A DNA stretch of 64,000 bases from RGIG5612 sp045546255 (GCA_045546255.1 JAZQCK010000034.1:22187-86186), one strand, 5' to 3'; shown: positions 17,097 through 27,303, counted from the first letter of the stretch. Numbers and translations: made by a program. Notes: generated by a model from the sequence alone, not told the origin.

Positions 17097-17124
17097 AAAG
17101 GGTGGCTCGCACAGCCACCCTTTT
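17096..17124. terminator. Bidirectional terminator between flavin reductase and glycyl radical enzyme genes
   Basis: AAAAGGGTGGCT (17096-17107) pairs perfectly with AGCCACCCTTTT (17113-17124). It has A and T runs on either side and lies between two convergent genes. Confidence 0.9.
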
Positions 17125-17170
17125 AAAATGTCTTTTTTAGAAGAACTCCGGAATCAAGCCTGAGCGCTTA

Positions 17171-19591
17171 TTACAACGCCATCTCAGTTCGACGAATCAG
17201 GTCGTCCTGTGCTTCTTTATAGACCTCCACAAAGTAAGCGGAGAATCCTGCAACGCGGACTACCAGGTCTTTATATTCTTCCGGTTTCTCCTGCGCGTTT
17301 CGAAGCGTCTGCGCAGAGACAACATTCAGCTGAAGTTCCATGCCGCCGTTCTTGAAATAGGTCTCCATGATCGCGCGGAGTTTCAGGATTCCGTTTTCGC
17401 CCTGAAGTGCGGTCGGGTGGAATTTCATATTGCAAAGAGTTCCATTTGCATAATTGCTCTGGTCAAATTTGAGGATCGAGTTGATCGTCGCAAATGGGCC
17501 GCTCTTATCCATGGATTGCACCGGGGAAATACCGTCGGACATCGGCTCGCCGGTTTTTCTTCCATCTGGTGTCGCACAGACCATAGCGCCAAGCGCAACG
17601 TTTAAGGTGACTGGCCAGCAGCCGGCTGTCCAGGAACAGTTCCTGAGGCTCCGTCCTCTTGTGATTCCCTCTGAATAAGTATCCGCTACAAACTTCAGAT
17701 ATTTATCTGCTTCCGGATCATTGTTTCCGAAGTGGACGCAGCGTCCTAAAATATACTGATGCAGGTCTTCGTAGCCTTCCCAGTTTGCCATCAGAGCATC
17801 ATAGAGTTCTCTCGTCGTCGCGATCTTATCGCGGAAGCAGACCTGGTCAATGATATTTAAACTGTCGGCCACATTGCCATGTCCGATGCTGGAGTTGCCG
17901 GCACCGTTATATTTTGATCCTCCCCACATAACATCGAGTCCCTGCTCCATACAGCCGGTCATGGTTGCTGAAAGGAGCGGAAGCGGCGTCATGATGCCAT
18001 ATAAATATTCATAGCAGCTGACCATCGTGACCTGCCATTTGGTAAAGAAATCGATCTGCGTCTTATAGGCTTTGAGGACATCGTCCATGCTTTCCATCTC
18101 ATACAGATAGCCGGTCTTCGGTCCCGTTGCTTTTGGCTCCGGTGCACCCGGGAAGCGGAACGGATTCGTACCATTGTTGATTGCGCACCACAGTGCATTC
18201 GGTAGAATGGTGTAGGAGTTGTTTCCGTCACCGCCGGAGTTTGAAAACTCGCTGCCACAGATGCAAGGCTCGACGCAGCCGATCAGGCAGTAGTTTCTTG
18301 CATCCTCTAACGGAATGCCTCGTTTCAGGAAACTCTCGATCGCAACATCATCGTATTCGAAGCACGGAACGCCGCCGACTTGTTTCGTTGTTTCAAGACC
18401 GGCTTCCCAAAGTTCATCTGGTGTATTGTTGTGGATTCTAAGTGCAACCGGAGGATTGTGCAGTTTCAATCTTGCAGAGGACTGCAGGATCATATAGGTC
18501 ACAATGTTCGACGCATCATTTCCATCTTTATCAACGCCGCCGATCGTGATCAGCTGTCCGGAGGTATATCCCGGGCCGGTTCTTGTTGCACGCTCGGACC
18601 AGACTTTGTTGCATTCCGCAACTTTGAGCATAAACATATCGGTCAGCTCCTGTGCCTCTTCTTTGGTGAGGCGCCCTTCGGCGATATCTCTTTCGGCGTA
18701 TTTTCCACAATACTGATCCAGACGGCCATAGCTGATTCCGTGAAGCTGCGCATCCAGGATCATTCCCATCTGATATAAGTAGCATGCCTGAAGGGCTTCG
18801 CGGTAAGTCCTGCATGGTTTTTCCATGATCCAGTTCAGGCTGTCGGCCATGGAAAGAAGTTCTTCTTTCCGCTTTGGATCCTCACAGGTCTCGGCAAGCC
18901 GCAGACATTCTGCTGCATAACGTTTGGTGTAAATAATGATTCCTTCGGTGACGATCTCAACAGCGCGGTAGAATTCCAGTCTTCTGCCGTCATCTCCTTG
19001 AACGCCTTTTTCCAGCATCTCAGCCTTTTTCGCTCTCGCTTCTTCTAAAACGCTGCCGAGGCCTTTGTCCACGACGGTCCAGAAGTTGCCGCAGAAGTGT
19101 CCGACCGGGTTCTGGCAGTTTTCGTGATCGCGATAATTCAGGACTCCGTTTCCTAAAATGTCTCTGTAATACTCATCCGGATAGATCGCATCGATCGCTG
19201 CGCTCATGCAGTTTTTCACCCAGAAGCTGCCGGTCTTTTTGATATATTCTTTATCTTCTTCATCGAGATCATACTGGTCAACGGAACGGGTTCCAAGCGT
19301 ATCGATCTCCTGCAAAAACCAGGCAAAGGAGTTCTCCGGGAAGAGTGGGCTGCAGCGGTATTCCACGCCTGCAAAGCCGACGATCGTCTCGAAGTCTCTG
19401 ACCGGCGTCGGCATCTTCTCAAACAGGTTCCTTAAATTCATGGACCGTTTCAAGATACCGATCAGCTGCGGATTCTCCTGATAGAATTCCGTGATCAGCT
19501 TATACCGGCTGATATCGATCTTCGGTCTCGTTGTACGATACAGATTTCTGACATATTTTACGCGTTCTGAAATTGGTACGTTCTGATACAT
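17171..19591 (-). CDS. Glycyl radical enzyme 1 (PFL/dehydratase superfamily), substrate unknown
   Basis: The 806-residue protein is a full-length glycyl radical enzyme. The catalytic loop ARNYCLIGCVEP places the thiyl-radical Cys near 439 with Glu two residues on, the C-x-E pattern of lyases and dehydratases and not the Cys-Cys of pyruvate formate-lyase. The radical loop VVRVAGFSAYF places Gly near 782. Family knowledge: a separate radical-SAM activase must install the radical, and none is found in this window. The product is closely related to the second enzyme at 23042-25468, so they may be isoenzymes or act on related substrates. It lies 77 bp downstream of an AFOR-type gene on the same strand, so an aldehyde product passed to that enzyme is plausible. 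AAAGAGGTG precedes the ATG. Confidence 0.9.
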   Translation of the reverse strand: MYQNVPISERVKYVRNLYRTTRPKIDISRYKLITEFYQENPQLIGILKRSMNLRNLFEKMPTPVRDFETIVGFAGVEYRCSPLFPENSFAWFLQEIDTLGTRSVDQYDLDEEDKEYIKKTGSFWVKNCMSAAIDAIYPDEYYRDILGNGVLNYRDHENCQNPVGHFCGNFWTVVDKGLGSVLEEARAKKAEMLEKGVQGDDGRRLEFYRAVEIVTEGIIIYTKRYAAECLRLAETCEDPKRKEELLSMADSLNWIMEKPCRTYREALQACYLYQMGMILDAQLHGISYGRLDQYCGKYAERDIAEGRLTKEEAQELTDMFMLKVAECNKVWSERATRTGPGYTSGQLITIGGVDKDGNDASNIVTYMILQSSARLKLHNPPVALRIHNNTPDELWEAGLETTKQVGGVPCFEYDDVAIESFLKRGIPLEDARNYCLIGCVEPCICGSEFSNSGGDGNNSYTILPNALWCAINNGTNPFRFPGAPEPKATGPKTGYLYEMESMDDVLKAYKTQIDFFTKWQVTMVSCYEYLYGIMTPLPLLSATMTGCMEQGLDVMWGGSKYNGAGNSSIGHGNVADSLNIIDQVCFRDKIATTRELYDALMANWEGYEDLHQYILGRCVHFGNNDPEADKYLKFVADTYSEGITRGRSLRNCSWTAGCWPVTLNVALGAMVCATPDGRKTGEPMSDGISPVQSMDKSGPFATINSILKFDQSNYANGTLCNMKFHPTALQGENGILKLRAIMETYFKNGGMELQLNVVSAQTLRNAQEKPEEYKDLVVRVAGFSAYFVEVYKEAQDDLIRRTEMAL

Positions 19592-19668
19592 TTTGACACC
19601 TCTTTTTTGTTTCTTCTCTCGTGTAACTTCGTTTATGATACGCAGCAGCTTTCCTGCTGAAACTTCAC

Positions 19669-21534
19669 TTACAATAACTTCTCCAGATCATCCATCAGGA
19701 ACTCAAGTCCCTTGATCTTTTCTAACGTTTCTTTTTTCGGGACACCGTCCAGCGTGCAGCCGATGGCCTGATAGAAATTATCGCCCATCTTTTCCACATC
19801 CACCGTGATCCCCTTGAGCGGCCCTTCTTTAAGCGGGGGACTTCCGATCAGCCGCTCCGCAATAAAGGTATCTTCCCGGCGCCAGCCTTCGCGAAGGTTA
19901 TACATCTGACGCATCAGGAAGGAGCGCATGCCGCAATCTAATAATTCTTCCGGCGTGGTCTCTAGCCCGGTCAGTCCGCGATAATACTCAAAGACCGTAT
20001 CCGGCATATAGCCAAAGCCTGTAAACTCACAGCATCCGAGCGCTGTCTTCATTTCCGTCATTTTCATTCCGGCGACATCTTCTTCCACGATAGCATCCGG
20101 ATTATTTTTAAATTCCGGTTCGCGCATTCCAGCCAGAGCACCGATGCCGCCTTTCACGTGCCGTCCCGGAGTCGGGTCAAATTTATAGGTTCTTGCAAGC
20201 GGAGGACCGAAGCGCGGATCATGCATCGGAAGCTCAATCCCGCCTGCATCGTTTCGGAATTCAAAGCCGCGGTTAAAATGTTTTGCAGCATAAACGGAAC
20301 CGTTGGCCAGGATCTTTCCGACGCCTTCGCCTGTCACCATTTTCAAAGTAAGCGCGCGGATCGCTTCTGCATTTCCCCAGTTGAGCTCGATCCCGTCTAA
20401 GTCCTCGCTGGTGAAAAGTCCGTTTTCGTAACACTCCATCGCCCAGGCAATCGTTCCGCCGGTTGAGATCGTATCCGTTCCATATTCATTACATAAGTGG
20501 TTACAGTAATTGACGGTATAGGCATCCGTGTTCAGCAGGTTCGAGCCAAAGGCTCCGGCGGTCTCATATTCCGGACGGCCTGCTTCTTCCGTTTCCATTT
20601 CATCGCCCTTAAATCCGTAGATCGCGCCGCATCCGACCGGGCAGGCAAAGCAGGCAAACTTTTTCCGCTTCATGCTCTTATCCATTTCCATGCTCGAAAG
20701 CAGCGGGATCGTCTCTTCTTTGATATCAAGATAGGAGCCGCCCCAGTTTTTAATTCCGATATCGCCCATCATTACAGACGGCTCGAAAGAGGAGTTGGTT
20801 CCCCATTGTTTGAACGCATCGACGGTTGGCTGGACAGGGCCGTTCTTCTGCCAGTCGCCCACTTTTTTGCTTGCGTCGATCATCCTTTCTTTGTCGGCAA
20901 CTTCCGGGGCTTTTCCACCAGCAGCAACCACGATCGCTTTCAGTTTCTTAGATCCCATGACAGCACCGGAGCCGCCTCTTCCTGCAGCTCTGTGTTCATC
21001 GTTCATGATTGCCGCCATATAAGACATGTTTTCGCCGGCTCTGCCGATGGAAGCGACAGCGACTTTTTTGCCGAGATCTTCTGCCAGCGCTTTCTCCAAA
21101 GACGAAGTCGTGGTCGTGCCCCAATACTTGGACGCATCCCGGATCTCCGCTTTGCCGTCTTCTAAATAAAGATAGACCGGTGTCTTAGAAATGCCTTTGA
21201 CAAGCACACCGTCGAAGCCGGATTTTTTCAGTTCTGTTCCGAAGGTTCCGCCGGAATTTGCATCGTTGATCCCGTTCGTCACCGGCGATTTGGAAACGAC
21301 GGTATAGCGGCAGCCCATCAAGGCTCCCGATGCATTCAGCGCGCCGCACATAAATCCGATCACGCTTTCCGGCGCGAAAACATCTGTCTTCGCCGGCATC
21401 ATTTCATAGAGCAGACGAACGCCTAAGGCCTGTCCGCCCGGAAACAACCGTAACAGACTGTCTTCTAACTTCATGACATCGCAGCTCTTTTTCGAAAGAT
21501 CTACGATTAGGACTTGATTGTTATAGCCAAACAT
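19669..21534 (-). CDS. Aldehyde:ferredoxin oxidoreductase-family tungstoenzyme
   Basis: The 621-residue protein follows the AFOR plan. The N-terminal domain has LIVDLSKKS and FPGGQALGVRLLYE. A pterin-binding loop AAGRGGSGAVMGSKKLKAIV (about 185-204) follows, and Cys residues for a [4Fe-4S] cluster are in FACFACPVGCG with a later CC in TALGCCEF. TISTGGTIAWAME is the second pterin region. Such enzymes interconvert aldehydes and carboxylates with ferredoxin and carry W- or Mo-pterin. The frame is open to 21558, but CAGAGGGAGA lies just before the ATG at 21534, which also gives the normal family start. It precedes glycyl radical enzyme 1 in an operon and diverges from a MATE exporter. It could oxidise an aldehyde released by the radical enzyme. 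Confidence 0.9.
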   Translation of the reverse strand: MFGYNNQVLIVDLSKKSCDVMKLEDSLLRLFPGGQALGVRLLYEMMPAKTDVFAPESVIGFMCGALNASGALMGCRYTVVSKSPVTNGINDANSGGTFGTELKKSGFDGVLVKGISKTPVYLYLEDGKAEIRDASKYWGTTTTSSLEKALAEDLGKKVAVASIGRAGENMSYMAAIMNDEHRAAGRGGSGAVMGSKKLKAIVVAAGGKAPEVADKERMIDASKKVGDWQKNGPVQPTVDAFKQWGTNSSFEPSVMMGDIGIKNWGGSYLDIKEETIPLLSSMEMDKSMKRKKFACFACPVGCGAIYGFKGDEMETEEAGRPEYETAGAFGSNLLNTDAYTVNYCNHLCNEYGTDTISTGGTIAWAMECYENGLFTSEDLDGIELNWGNAEAIRALTLKMVTGEGVGKILANGSVYAAKHFNRGFEFRNDAGGIELPMHDPRFGPPLARTYKFDPTPGRHVKGGIGALAGMREPEFKNNPDAIVEEDVAGMKMTEMKTALGCCEFTGFGYMPDTVFEYYRGLTGLETTPEELLDCGMRSFLMRQMYNLREGWRREDTFIAERLIGSPPLKEGPLKGITVDVEKMGDNFYQAIGCTLDGVPKKETLEKIKGLEFLMDDLEKLL

Positions 21535-21673
21535 TATACTATCTCCCTCTGAGCTCATGTTTATTATGAATAATCATTTGTCGTATATAAATGGTAAAAT
21601 AACCGTATCTTGTTAGTTTATGTTCAGTTTCCGTCAAGCGGAGACGATGTTTATTTTATAAGGAAAAACCATT

Positions 21674-23029
21674 ATGAATCAAAATATGATTACAGGAAAA
21701 CCGGCAAGGACCTTGATTGCGTTTGCCCTGCCGATGATCGTTGGACATCTGTTTCAGCAGTTCTATTCCCTTGCGGACTCCATAATCGTGGGAAGAACGC
21801 TGGGGCAGGACGCTTTGGCCGCAGTCGGAAGCACAGCTTCCGTTGTTATGGTCTTTGTTTCCATTGCCAATGGTTTTGCAATCGGCTGTTCTGTTATTAT
21901 CTCACAGCTCTTTGGATCCGGTAATCATACCCGCATGAAAACTGCTTTTAACACGGCATTCATGACCTTTATCGGACTGAGTGTCCTGGCTCTGGCCATC
22001 GGTCTTTCTTTAGGAAAACCGATTGTTTCCGTCACGGGAATTCCGGAGCACATCGTGCCGGATGCCATGTCCTATTACTATATCTATGCGCTCGGCTTCC
22101 CGGGACTGTTTTTCTATAATGTTGCAAACTCCGGCTTTAATGCACTTGGTAAAAGCCGGATGCCGCTGATCTTCCTTTTGATCTCGTCCGTCATGAACAT
22201 CGGACTTGATCTCTTATTCATCCTGCAGTTCCACTGGGGTGTTGCAGGCGCGGCGCTTGCAACCACCATTTCCCAGTATTTTGCAGCGATCATTGCTTTC
22301 ATCTCGCTGCTGCATTATCTGAAGAAGAACTTTAAAACCGAACAAAAGCCGCAGCTGTTTAATCTCTTCATGCTGAGGACGATTGCAAAAGTTGCGATTC
22401 CTTCCATGATCACCTCGTCCGTTATCTCTCTGGGCTTTGTGGCCATGCAGTCACTGATCAACAGCTTTGGAACCGATGTCATGGCTGCGTATGCTTCCGG
22501 TATGCGCATCGATGGAATTGCGATTGTCCCGTTGATACAGATCGGAAATGCCGTCTCCACCTTTGCTGCCCAGAATATCGGAGCAGGGCAGGTCGACCGT
22601 GTTCCGAAAGGCTATCATGTTTCAATCCTGCTGAACCTAGGAATCTGTATCTTTATGGGAGTCTTGCTGTTCTTCTTCGGCAACTTCTTTATCAGTCTGT
22701 TCCTTGACGCAGATGCGAGCGCGAATGCGATCCGCATCGGCAGTGAGTATCTGCGTATCGTCGGAAGTTTCTACTTTATCTTAGGACTTCTGTATATTAC
22801 CACCGGTCTTTTGCGCGGCGTCGGAGATGCCACTCTTGCGATGATCGCAACGCTCGTCAACTTTGTCTGCAGAGTTGCCTTCGCTTATATCTCCGTAGCC
22901 ATCACACACAGCGAAAGCATGATCTGGTGGTCCAATCTGTTCGGATGGTGCTTCGGCTTCCTCGTTGCATACATCCGCTACCGTTCCGGAAAATGGAAAA
23001 AGAAATCTCTCGTCGCGGAACTGGAATAG
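21674..23029 (+). CDS. MATE-family efflux transporter
   Basis: The 451-residue integral membrane protein has 12 predicted spans and two homologous halves. The first starts with ALPMIVGHLFQQFYSLADSIIVG, the hallmark of the DinF/NorM-type MATE family, and the second half has AIPSMITSSVISLGFVAMQ. TATAAGGAAAAA precedes the ATG. It is the only plus-strand gene among the radical-enzyme genes and diverges from the AFOR gene. It probably exports a toxic substrate or product using a Na+ or H+ gradient. It ends 12 bp from the convergent end of glycyl radical enzyme 2, and no terminator hairpin is visible there. Confidence 0.9.
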   Translation: MNQNMITGKPARTLIAFALPMIVGHLFQQFYSLADSIIVGRTLGQDALAAVGSTASVVMVFVSIANGFAIGCSVIISQLFGSGNHTRMKTAFNTAFMTFIGLSVLALAIGLSLGKPIVSVTGIPEHIVPDAMSYYYIYALGFPGLFFYNVANSGFNALGKSRMPLIFLLISSVMNIGLDLLFILQFHWGVAGAALATTISQYFAAIIAFISLLHYLKKNFKTEQKPQLFNLFMLRTIAKVAIPSMITSSVISLGFVAMQSLINSFGTDVMAAYASGMRIDGIAIVPLIQIGNAVSTFAAQNIGAGQVDRVPKGYHVSILLNLGICIFMGVLLFFFGNFFISLFLDADASANAIRIGSEYLRIVGSFYFILGLLYITTGLLRGVGDATLAMIATLVNFVCRVAFAYISVAITHSESMIWWSNLFGWCFGFLVAYIRYRSGKWKKKSLVAELE

Positions 23030-23041
23030 CTTTATAAGTCT

Positions 23042-25468
23042 TTACAAGCCCATCTCCGTTCGGCGGATCAGATCATCCTGGGAGTCTTTATAGACTTCTA
23101 CAAAGTATGCAGAGAATCCGGCAACGCGGACGACCAGATCGCGGTAATTTTCCGGATGTTTCTGGGCATCCCGAAGTGTGTCTCCGGAGATGATGTTCAG
23201 CTGCAGCTCCATGCCGCCCTCTTTAAAATAGGTGCTCATAACAGCCACCAGTTTTTTCAGGCCGTCCTCATTTTTCAATGCGGTCGGATGGAACTTCATG
23301 TTGCAGAGCGTTCCGTTTCCAAACTTCGTATAGTCGAACGTCAGCAGCGACTTCAGCGTACTCGTCGGGCCGGACTTGTCCAGACCCTGAACAGGAGAGA
23401 TGCCGTCAGAGAGCGGATCGCCCTGCTTACGTCCGTCCGGAGTTGCCGCAGTGATCTTTCCAAACACAACGTTGAGCGTCACCGGATAGCAGCCCGCATT
23501 GTAGTGGTTGCCGCGCGGGCCTGTGCAGCGGTTGATCGCATCTGCATAAGCGTTGGCTGCGAAGGTCATATATTTATCGCTTTCCGGATCGGCGTTTCCG
23601 AAGTGTGGGACTCTGCCGATGATCATCTGGCGCAGCTCTTCATATCCTTCCCAGTTATTCATGAGCGCATCATAGAGCTCCCGGGTTGTTGCAAGTTTTT
23701 CTTTAAAGCAGACCCGGTCGATGATGTTCAGCGAGTCTGCCACATTTCCGATACCGATACAGGAATTGCCTGTGGAATTAAACATGGCGCCGCCCCACAT
23801 GACATCTTTTCCGGACTCCATGCATCCGGTAATGGTAGCGGAAGCCAGTGGGATTGGGGTGTGGAATGCAGCGACCGATTCCCAGGTGTTGGTGCAGTTT
23901 GCATGCCACATCATCCAATAGTCATACTGCTTCTTAACGGCCGCAAGCACCTCGTCCATTGAGTTCATCTCGTAGAGGTAGCCGGTTTCCGGTCCCTGGA
24001 TCTTTTCGTTTTTCGGAGTCCCTGCCGGATGGAATGGGTTCACGCCATTGTTGATGGCCATGAGCATCGCCGTGGTAATGTTGATATACGACTGTGTGCC
24101 GTTGCCGCCTGGCTGGGCCCACTCATAGCCGCCGACTTCCGGCTCGACGCAGCCGATCAGGCAGTAGTTTCTAGCATATTCCAAAGGGATACCGCGGCGC
24201 ATCAGCGCCGGGATGATCGCCTCATCATTTTCAAAAGTAGGGATGCCGCCGCAGATCTTCGTTGTTTCGATGCCTGCTTCCCAAAGTTCCAGCGGGGTGC
24301 CTGGGTGGATGCGCAGCGCCTGAGGAATGATCAGCTGCAGACGGGCAGAGGACTGCAGGAACATGTAGGTGACATCGTTGGTCGCATCGCGGCCTTCCAT
24401 ATCCACGCCGCCTAAGGTGATCAGCGTGCCGCAGGTATAACCCGGGTTGGAGGCAGTGGCTCTCTCGTTCCAGATCTTGTTCAGCTCCATGAGCTTTAAG
24501 AAGAACATGTCCACCATTTCCTGGCCCTGCTCCGGAGTGATCCGTCCGGCTTTCAGGTCTTCCTCATAGTAGCTTCCAAGATACTGGTCGATCCGACCGA
24601 AGCTGATGCCGTGCAGCTGTGCGTCTAAACACATTGCAAGCTGGTACATCCAGGTGCACTGCAGCGCATCATAGAACGTGCGGCATGGGTTTTCCATGAT
24701 CCAGTCCAGGGTATCAGCCATGCGGAGCAGCTCTTCTTTTCGAGCTGGATTCGTGCAGGCTTCCGCCTGGCGCAGCGCCTCTTTTGCATAGCGCTTGGAC
24801 CAGATGATAATGCCTTCCGAAACGATCTCGACAGCACGATAGAAATGATATTTGTTCACATCCTCACCGAAGATACCGTTTTCTTCGAGCGCTTCTTTTT
24901 TCTGGCGTGCCTCGTCGCGGATGGCGCCAAAGCCTTTGCGCGTCGCTGTCCAGAAGTTTGCGTTGAAATGGCCAACCGGTGCCTGGGCATTTTCCGAAGC
25001 ATTGAAATAGATCACGCCGCTTTTATCAAGCTTATCCATCAGCGGCTCCGGATAATATTCATTCGCGATCGAGCTCATGTTATTTTTTAGCCAAAAGTCA
25101 CCCGTCTCCAGAAGATATTTTTCATCTTCTTCGTCGATCTCGTATGGATCTACGGAACGGGTGCGGATGTTGTTGGAACGAAGCTCTTCCATGAACCAGG
25201 TCCAGGAGACCTCCGGGTAGAGGGCGCTGGAGCGGTACTTCGTTCCCTGCCAGCCGACAATGAGCTCGTCCTCATTGATGCAGACAGGCAGTTTTTCAAA
25301 CAGATTGCGCAGGTTTTTTGCACGCTTTAAAATGCCGGTCAGCTGCGGGTTTTCTTTATAAAACTCGGTCACCAGCCGGTAACGGTTGATATCCAAAGAA
25401 GGCTTCGTGCTGCGGCATTTTTCCCGGATCGCACGAACCCGTTCTGTCATAGGGCTTTTCTGATACAT
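23042..25468 (-). CDS. Glycyl radical enzyme 2 (PFL/dehydratase superfamily), substrate unknown
   Basis: This 808-residue paralogue of the enzyme at 17171-19591 shares its start (MYQ..P..ERV..IR), the catalytic loop ARNYCLIGCVEP (Cys near 440, Glu near 442) and the radical loop VVRVAGFSAYF (Gly near 784). Differences cluster at the active-site rim: after GCVEP this enzyme has EVGGYEWAQPGGNG where enzyme 1 has CICGSEFSNSGGDG, so substrates may differ. The C-x-E pattern argues against formate-lyase activity. No activase gene is nearby. The gene follows an FAD-dependent oxidoreductase gene by 95 bp on the same strand. Its precise reaction (dehydration, decarboxylation or C-N/C-S cleavage) cannot be decided from the sequence. 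Confidence 0.9.
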   Translation of the reverse strand: MYQKSPMTERVRAIREKCRSTKPSLDINRYRLVTEFYKENPQLTGILKRAKNLRNLFEKLPVCINEDELIVGWQGTKYRSSALYPEVSWTWFMEELRSNNIRTRSVDPYEIDEEDEKYLLETGDFWLKNNMSSIANEYYPEPLMDKLDKSGVIYFNASENAQAPVGHFNANFWTATRKGFGAIRDEARQKKEALEENGIFGEDVNKYHFYRAVEIVSEGIIIWSKRYAKEALRQAEACTNPARKEELLRMADTLDWIMENPCRTFYDALQCTWMYQLAMCLDAQLHGISFGRIDQYLGSYYEEDLKAGRITPEQGQEMVDMFFLKLMELNKIWNERATASNPGYTCGTLITLGGVDMEGRDATNDVTYMFLQSSARLQLIIPQALRIHPGTPLELWEAGIETTKICGGIPTFENDEAIIPALMRRGIPLEYARNYCLIGCVEPEVGGYEWAQPGGNGTQSYINITTAMLMAINNGVNPFHPAGTPKNEKIQGPETGYLYEMNSMDEVLAAVKKQYDYWMMWHANCTNTWESVAAFHTPIPLASATITGCMESGKDVMWGGAMFNSTGNSCIGIGNVADSLNIIDRVCFKEKLATTRELYDALMNNWEGYEELRQMIIGRVPHFGNADPESDKYMTFAANAYADAINRCTGPRGNHYNAGCYPVTLNVVFGKITAATPDGRKQGDPLSDGISPVQGLDKSGPTSTLKSLLTFDYTKFGNGTLCNMKFHPTALKNEDGLKKLVAVMSTYFKEGGMELQLNIISGDTLRDAQKHPENYRDLVVRVAGFSAYFVEVYKDSQDDLIRRTEMGL

Positions 25469-25563
25469 TTTGATTCCCCCATCCTATCTTTATTCTTGTC
25501 TAATTTAACTTTAAAACATTCTCCGGCATAGCTCAAATGCAAGAATTGAATCAGCTGATTCTT

Positions 25564-27030
25564 CTACGGCAGGATCACATCCTGTTTCAGCAGAGCCTCT
25601 TTGAGTTCCGCATACGGAAGCTCCCTGACGGAGCATCCTTTCTGAACGGCCAGCGCAGCAGCGGTGCCGGCTGCCTGACCGAAGCAGAAGCAGTGCGGGA
25701 CCAGATTAAACAGGGAGTTGGCCTCATCGTCGGAGGAAAAGGCTCTGCAGGCAACGAGCAGACCTTCCGTCTCTTTCGGGATCAGCGTTCCAAACGGAAC
25801 ATAGACGAGCGGATACTCGATGCTCTTATCCCCGAGGTCATTGCTCGGAAAGATCGCGATCGTATCTTCAAAGGCTTCTTTGCGGAACATGTTCTCGGCG
25901 CGCAGAGAAGCTTCTCCGATCAGACGTAGTCCGCCTGTCGTTCCAAGCTGCGGAGAGGTCAGCATGATAAAGCTTTTTTCAAAGCCCGGAGCCTTATCTC
26001 TTAACAGCTCCCAGGTCTGAACCGCGCGTTCTCTGCCGGAGACATCCATCCGTGTCATCTCTTCGACGTCTGTCTGACAGTTCGTGATGAAATGCGGATG
26101 CAGCCATGCAACGTTCTCCTGGTTTTTCAGCATACCGCGGAAAAACGAAACATAAAGGCCTTTATCATGAAGTTCATTTTTTAAGGCGATATGCTGATCC
26201 GGCCTGGAACTTACGAATTTATCATACGCGCGGAAATCCACGCCGCCGATCCAGAAACCGAAGCAAAGATGCTTGATTCTGAGACCAAAGTCGATATTGT
26301 CTTCATATGCTGTGCCGGAACGAGGGATCAGGTCTCCGTCGCCGGTTCCATCAATGATAACTTTTCCAAGGACCGCGCGCCTTCCGGTCTTGCTTTCAAA
26401 GATGATTCCTTTAACCGTGTTCCCTTCCATGATCGTATCTGTGACCCAGGAATGCAGATACAGTTTGACGCCGGCTTCCATGACCATCCGGTTCATTTCA
26501 TTCTTGCCAATCTCCGGATCGATGATGGCGGAATAGACGAGACACTCTTCGCCGTTTTTATTTTTACGGACGAAGAAATGCTGGAAACTGCTGTCTTTAT
26601 AATATTTCAGTACAGACGGGTCCGTTGAGCCCCAGTCTTCTTCCAGAGGGCGGAACGCCGCATCCTGCTTGTCTAAGCGGGTGATCAGCTCCTCGAGGAT
26701 TCCCCCGATATAGCGCTTTCCGTCCAGGTCGCTTAAGTGCGGGATGATATTGACGAGACCGCCGGTGCTCATTCCGCCTAAATGGCCGTAGCGCTCAAGC
26801 AGGATCGTCCTTGCGCCGGAGCGCGCCGCTGCGACTGCCGCAGCAAAACCGCCGGGGCCTCCCCCGACCACGATGACGTCCGCTTCGCTGATGACTTCTA
26901 CTTCCCGGGCCGCTTCCTGAATGCTTTTTACGCCCGGCTTGAATCTCTCATCGCTCTTTGGAGCTTCCGGAATCGTATAGCGCGACATTCCGGCAGGTCC
27001 GTGATAGCGTAATCTTTCTTCTTTCCCCAT
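25564..27030 (-). CDS. FAD-dependent oxidoreductase (FAD_oxidored type)
   Basis: The 488-residue protein has a dinucleotide-binding motif ADVIVVGGGPGGFAAAVAAA (about 51-70) followed by LLERYGHLGGMSTGG, the signature of the succinate-dehydrogenase-like FAD oxidoreductase group (PF12831). Further motifs are VIIDGTGDGDLIPRSG and, near the C-terminus, ASLRAENMFRKEAFEDTIAI and FNLVPHCFCFGQAAGTAAAL. No Fe-S motif is seen. The frame is open to a TTG at 27051, but AAGGAAAAT precedes the ATG at 27030. It heads an operon with glycyl radical enzyme 2. It may dehydrogenate the radical enzyme's substrate or reduce its product. No specificity is predictable. Confidence 0.85.
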   Translation of the reverse strand: MGKEERLRYHGPAGMSRYTIPEAPKSDERFKPGVKSIQEAAREVEVISEADVIVVGGGPGGFAAAVAAARSGARTILLERYGHLGGMSTGGLVNIIPHLSDLDGKRYIGGILEELITRLDKQDAAFRPLEEDWGSTDPSVLKYYKDSSFQHFFVRKNKNGEECLVYSAIIDPEIGKNEMNRMVMEAGVKLYLHSWVTDTIMEGNTVKGIIFESKTGRRAVLGKVIIDGTGDGDLIPRSGTAYEDNIDFGLRIKHLCFGFWIGGVDFRAYDKFVSSRPDQHIALKNELHDKGLYVSFFRGMLKNQENVAWLHPHFITNCQTDVEEMTRMDVSGRERAVQTWELLRDKAPGFEKSFIMLTSPQLGTTGGLRLIGEASLRAENMFRKEAFEDTIAIFPSNDLGDKSIEYPLVYVPFGTLIPKETEGLLVACRAFSSDDEANSLFNLVPHCFCFGQAAGTAAALAVQKGCSVRELPYAELKEALLKQDVILP

Positions 27031-27303
27031 ATTTTCCTTCTTTCTATCCAATCTGCTGATGGTTGCTCTTACGGTTATTCATACTTTACAGACGCCCTCA
27101 AAAGCGCCTGTATTTTAGGTTTTTACCTCTAAAAAAATGATAAGGGAAACCGCCCGATTAAGCAAATGCCGGAGCTGAATGAGTTCATCCAGATTTGCAA
27201 TTGATAACCTGCTTTCCTTCTTCCAGGATCCAACCTATAATTAGCTTGTCAGATGAATTTTATATTATCAGACTGATCTTTGATCAGGAGAAAGAGTAAA
27301 ACT

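Noticed and set aside
20497..21165. Plus-strand frame of 222 codons inside the AFOR region
   Set aside because: It is antisense to the well-supported AFOR gene and shows no domain.
23156..23962. Plus-strand frame of 268 codons inside glycyl radical enzyme 2
   Set aside because: It is antisense to a full-length glycyl radical enzyme; the protein looks random.
17171..25468. Pyruvate formate-lyase
   Set aside because: Both enzymes have a single active-site Cys followed by Val-Glu-Pro, not the Cys-Cys pair of formate-lyase.
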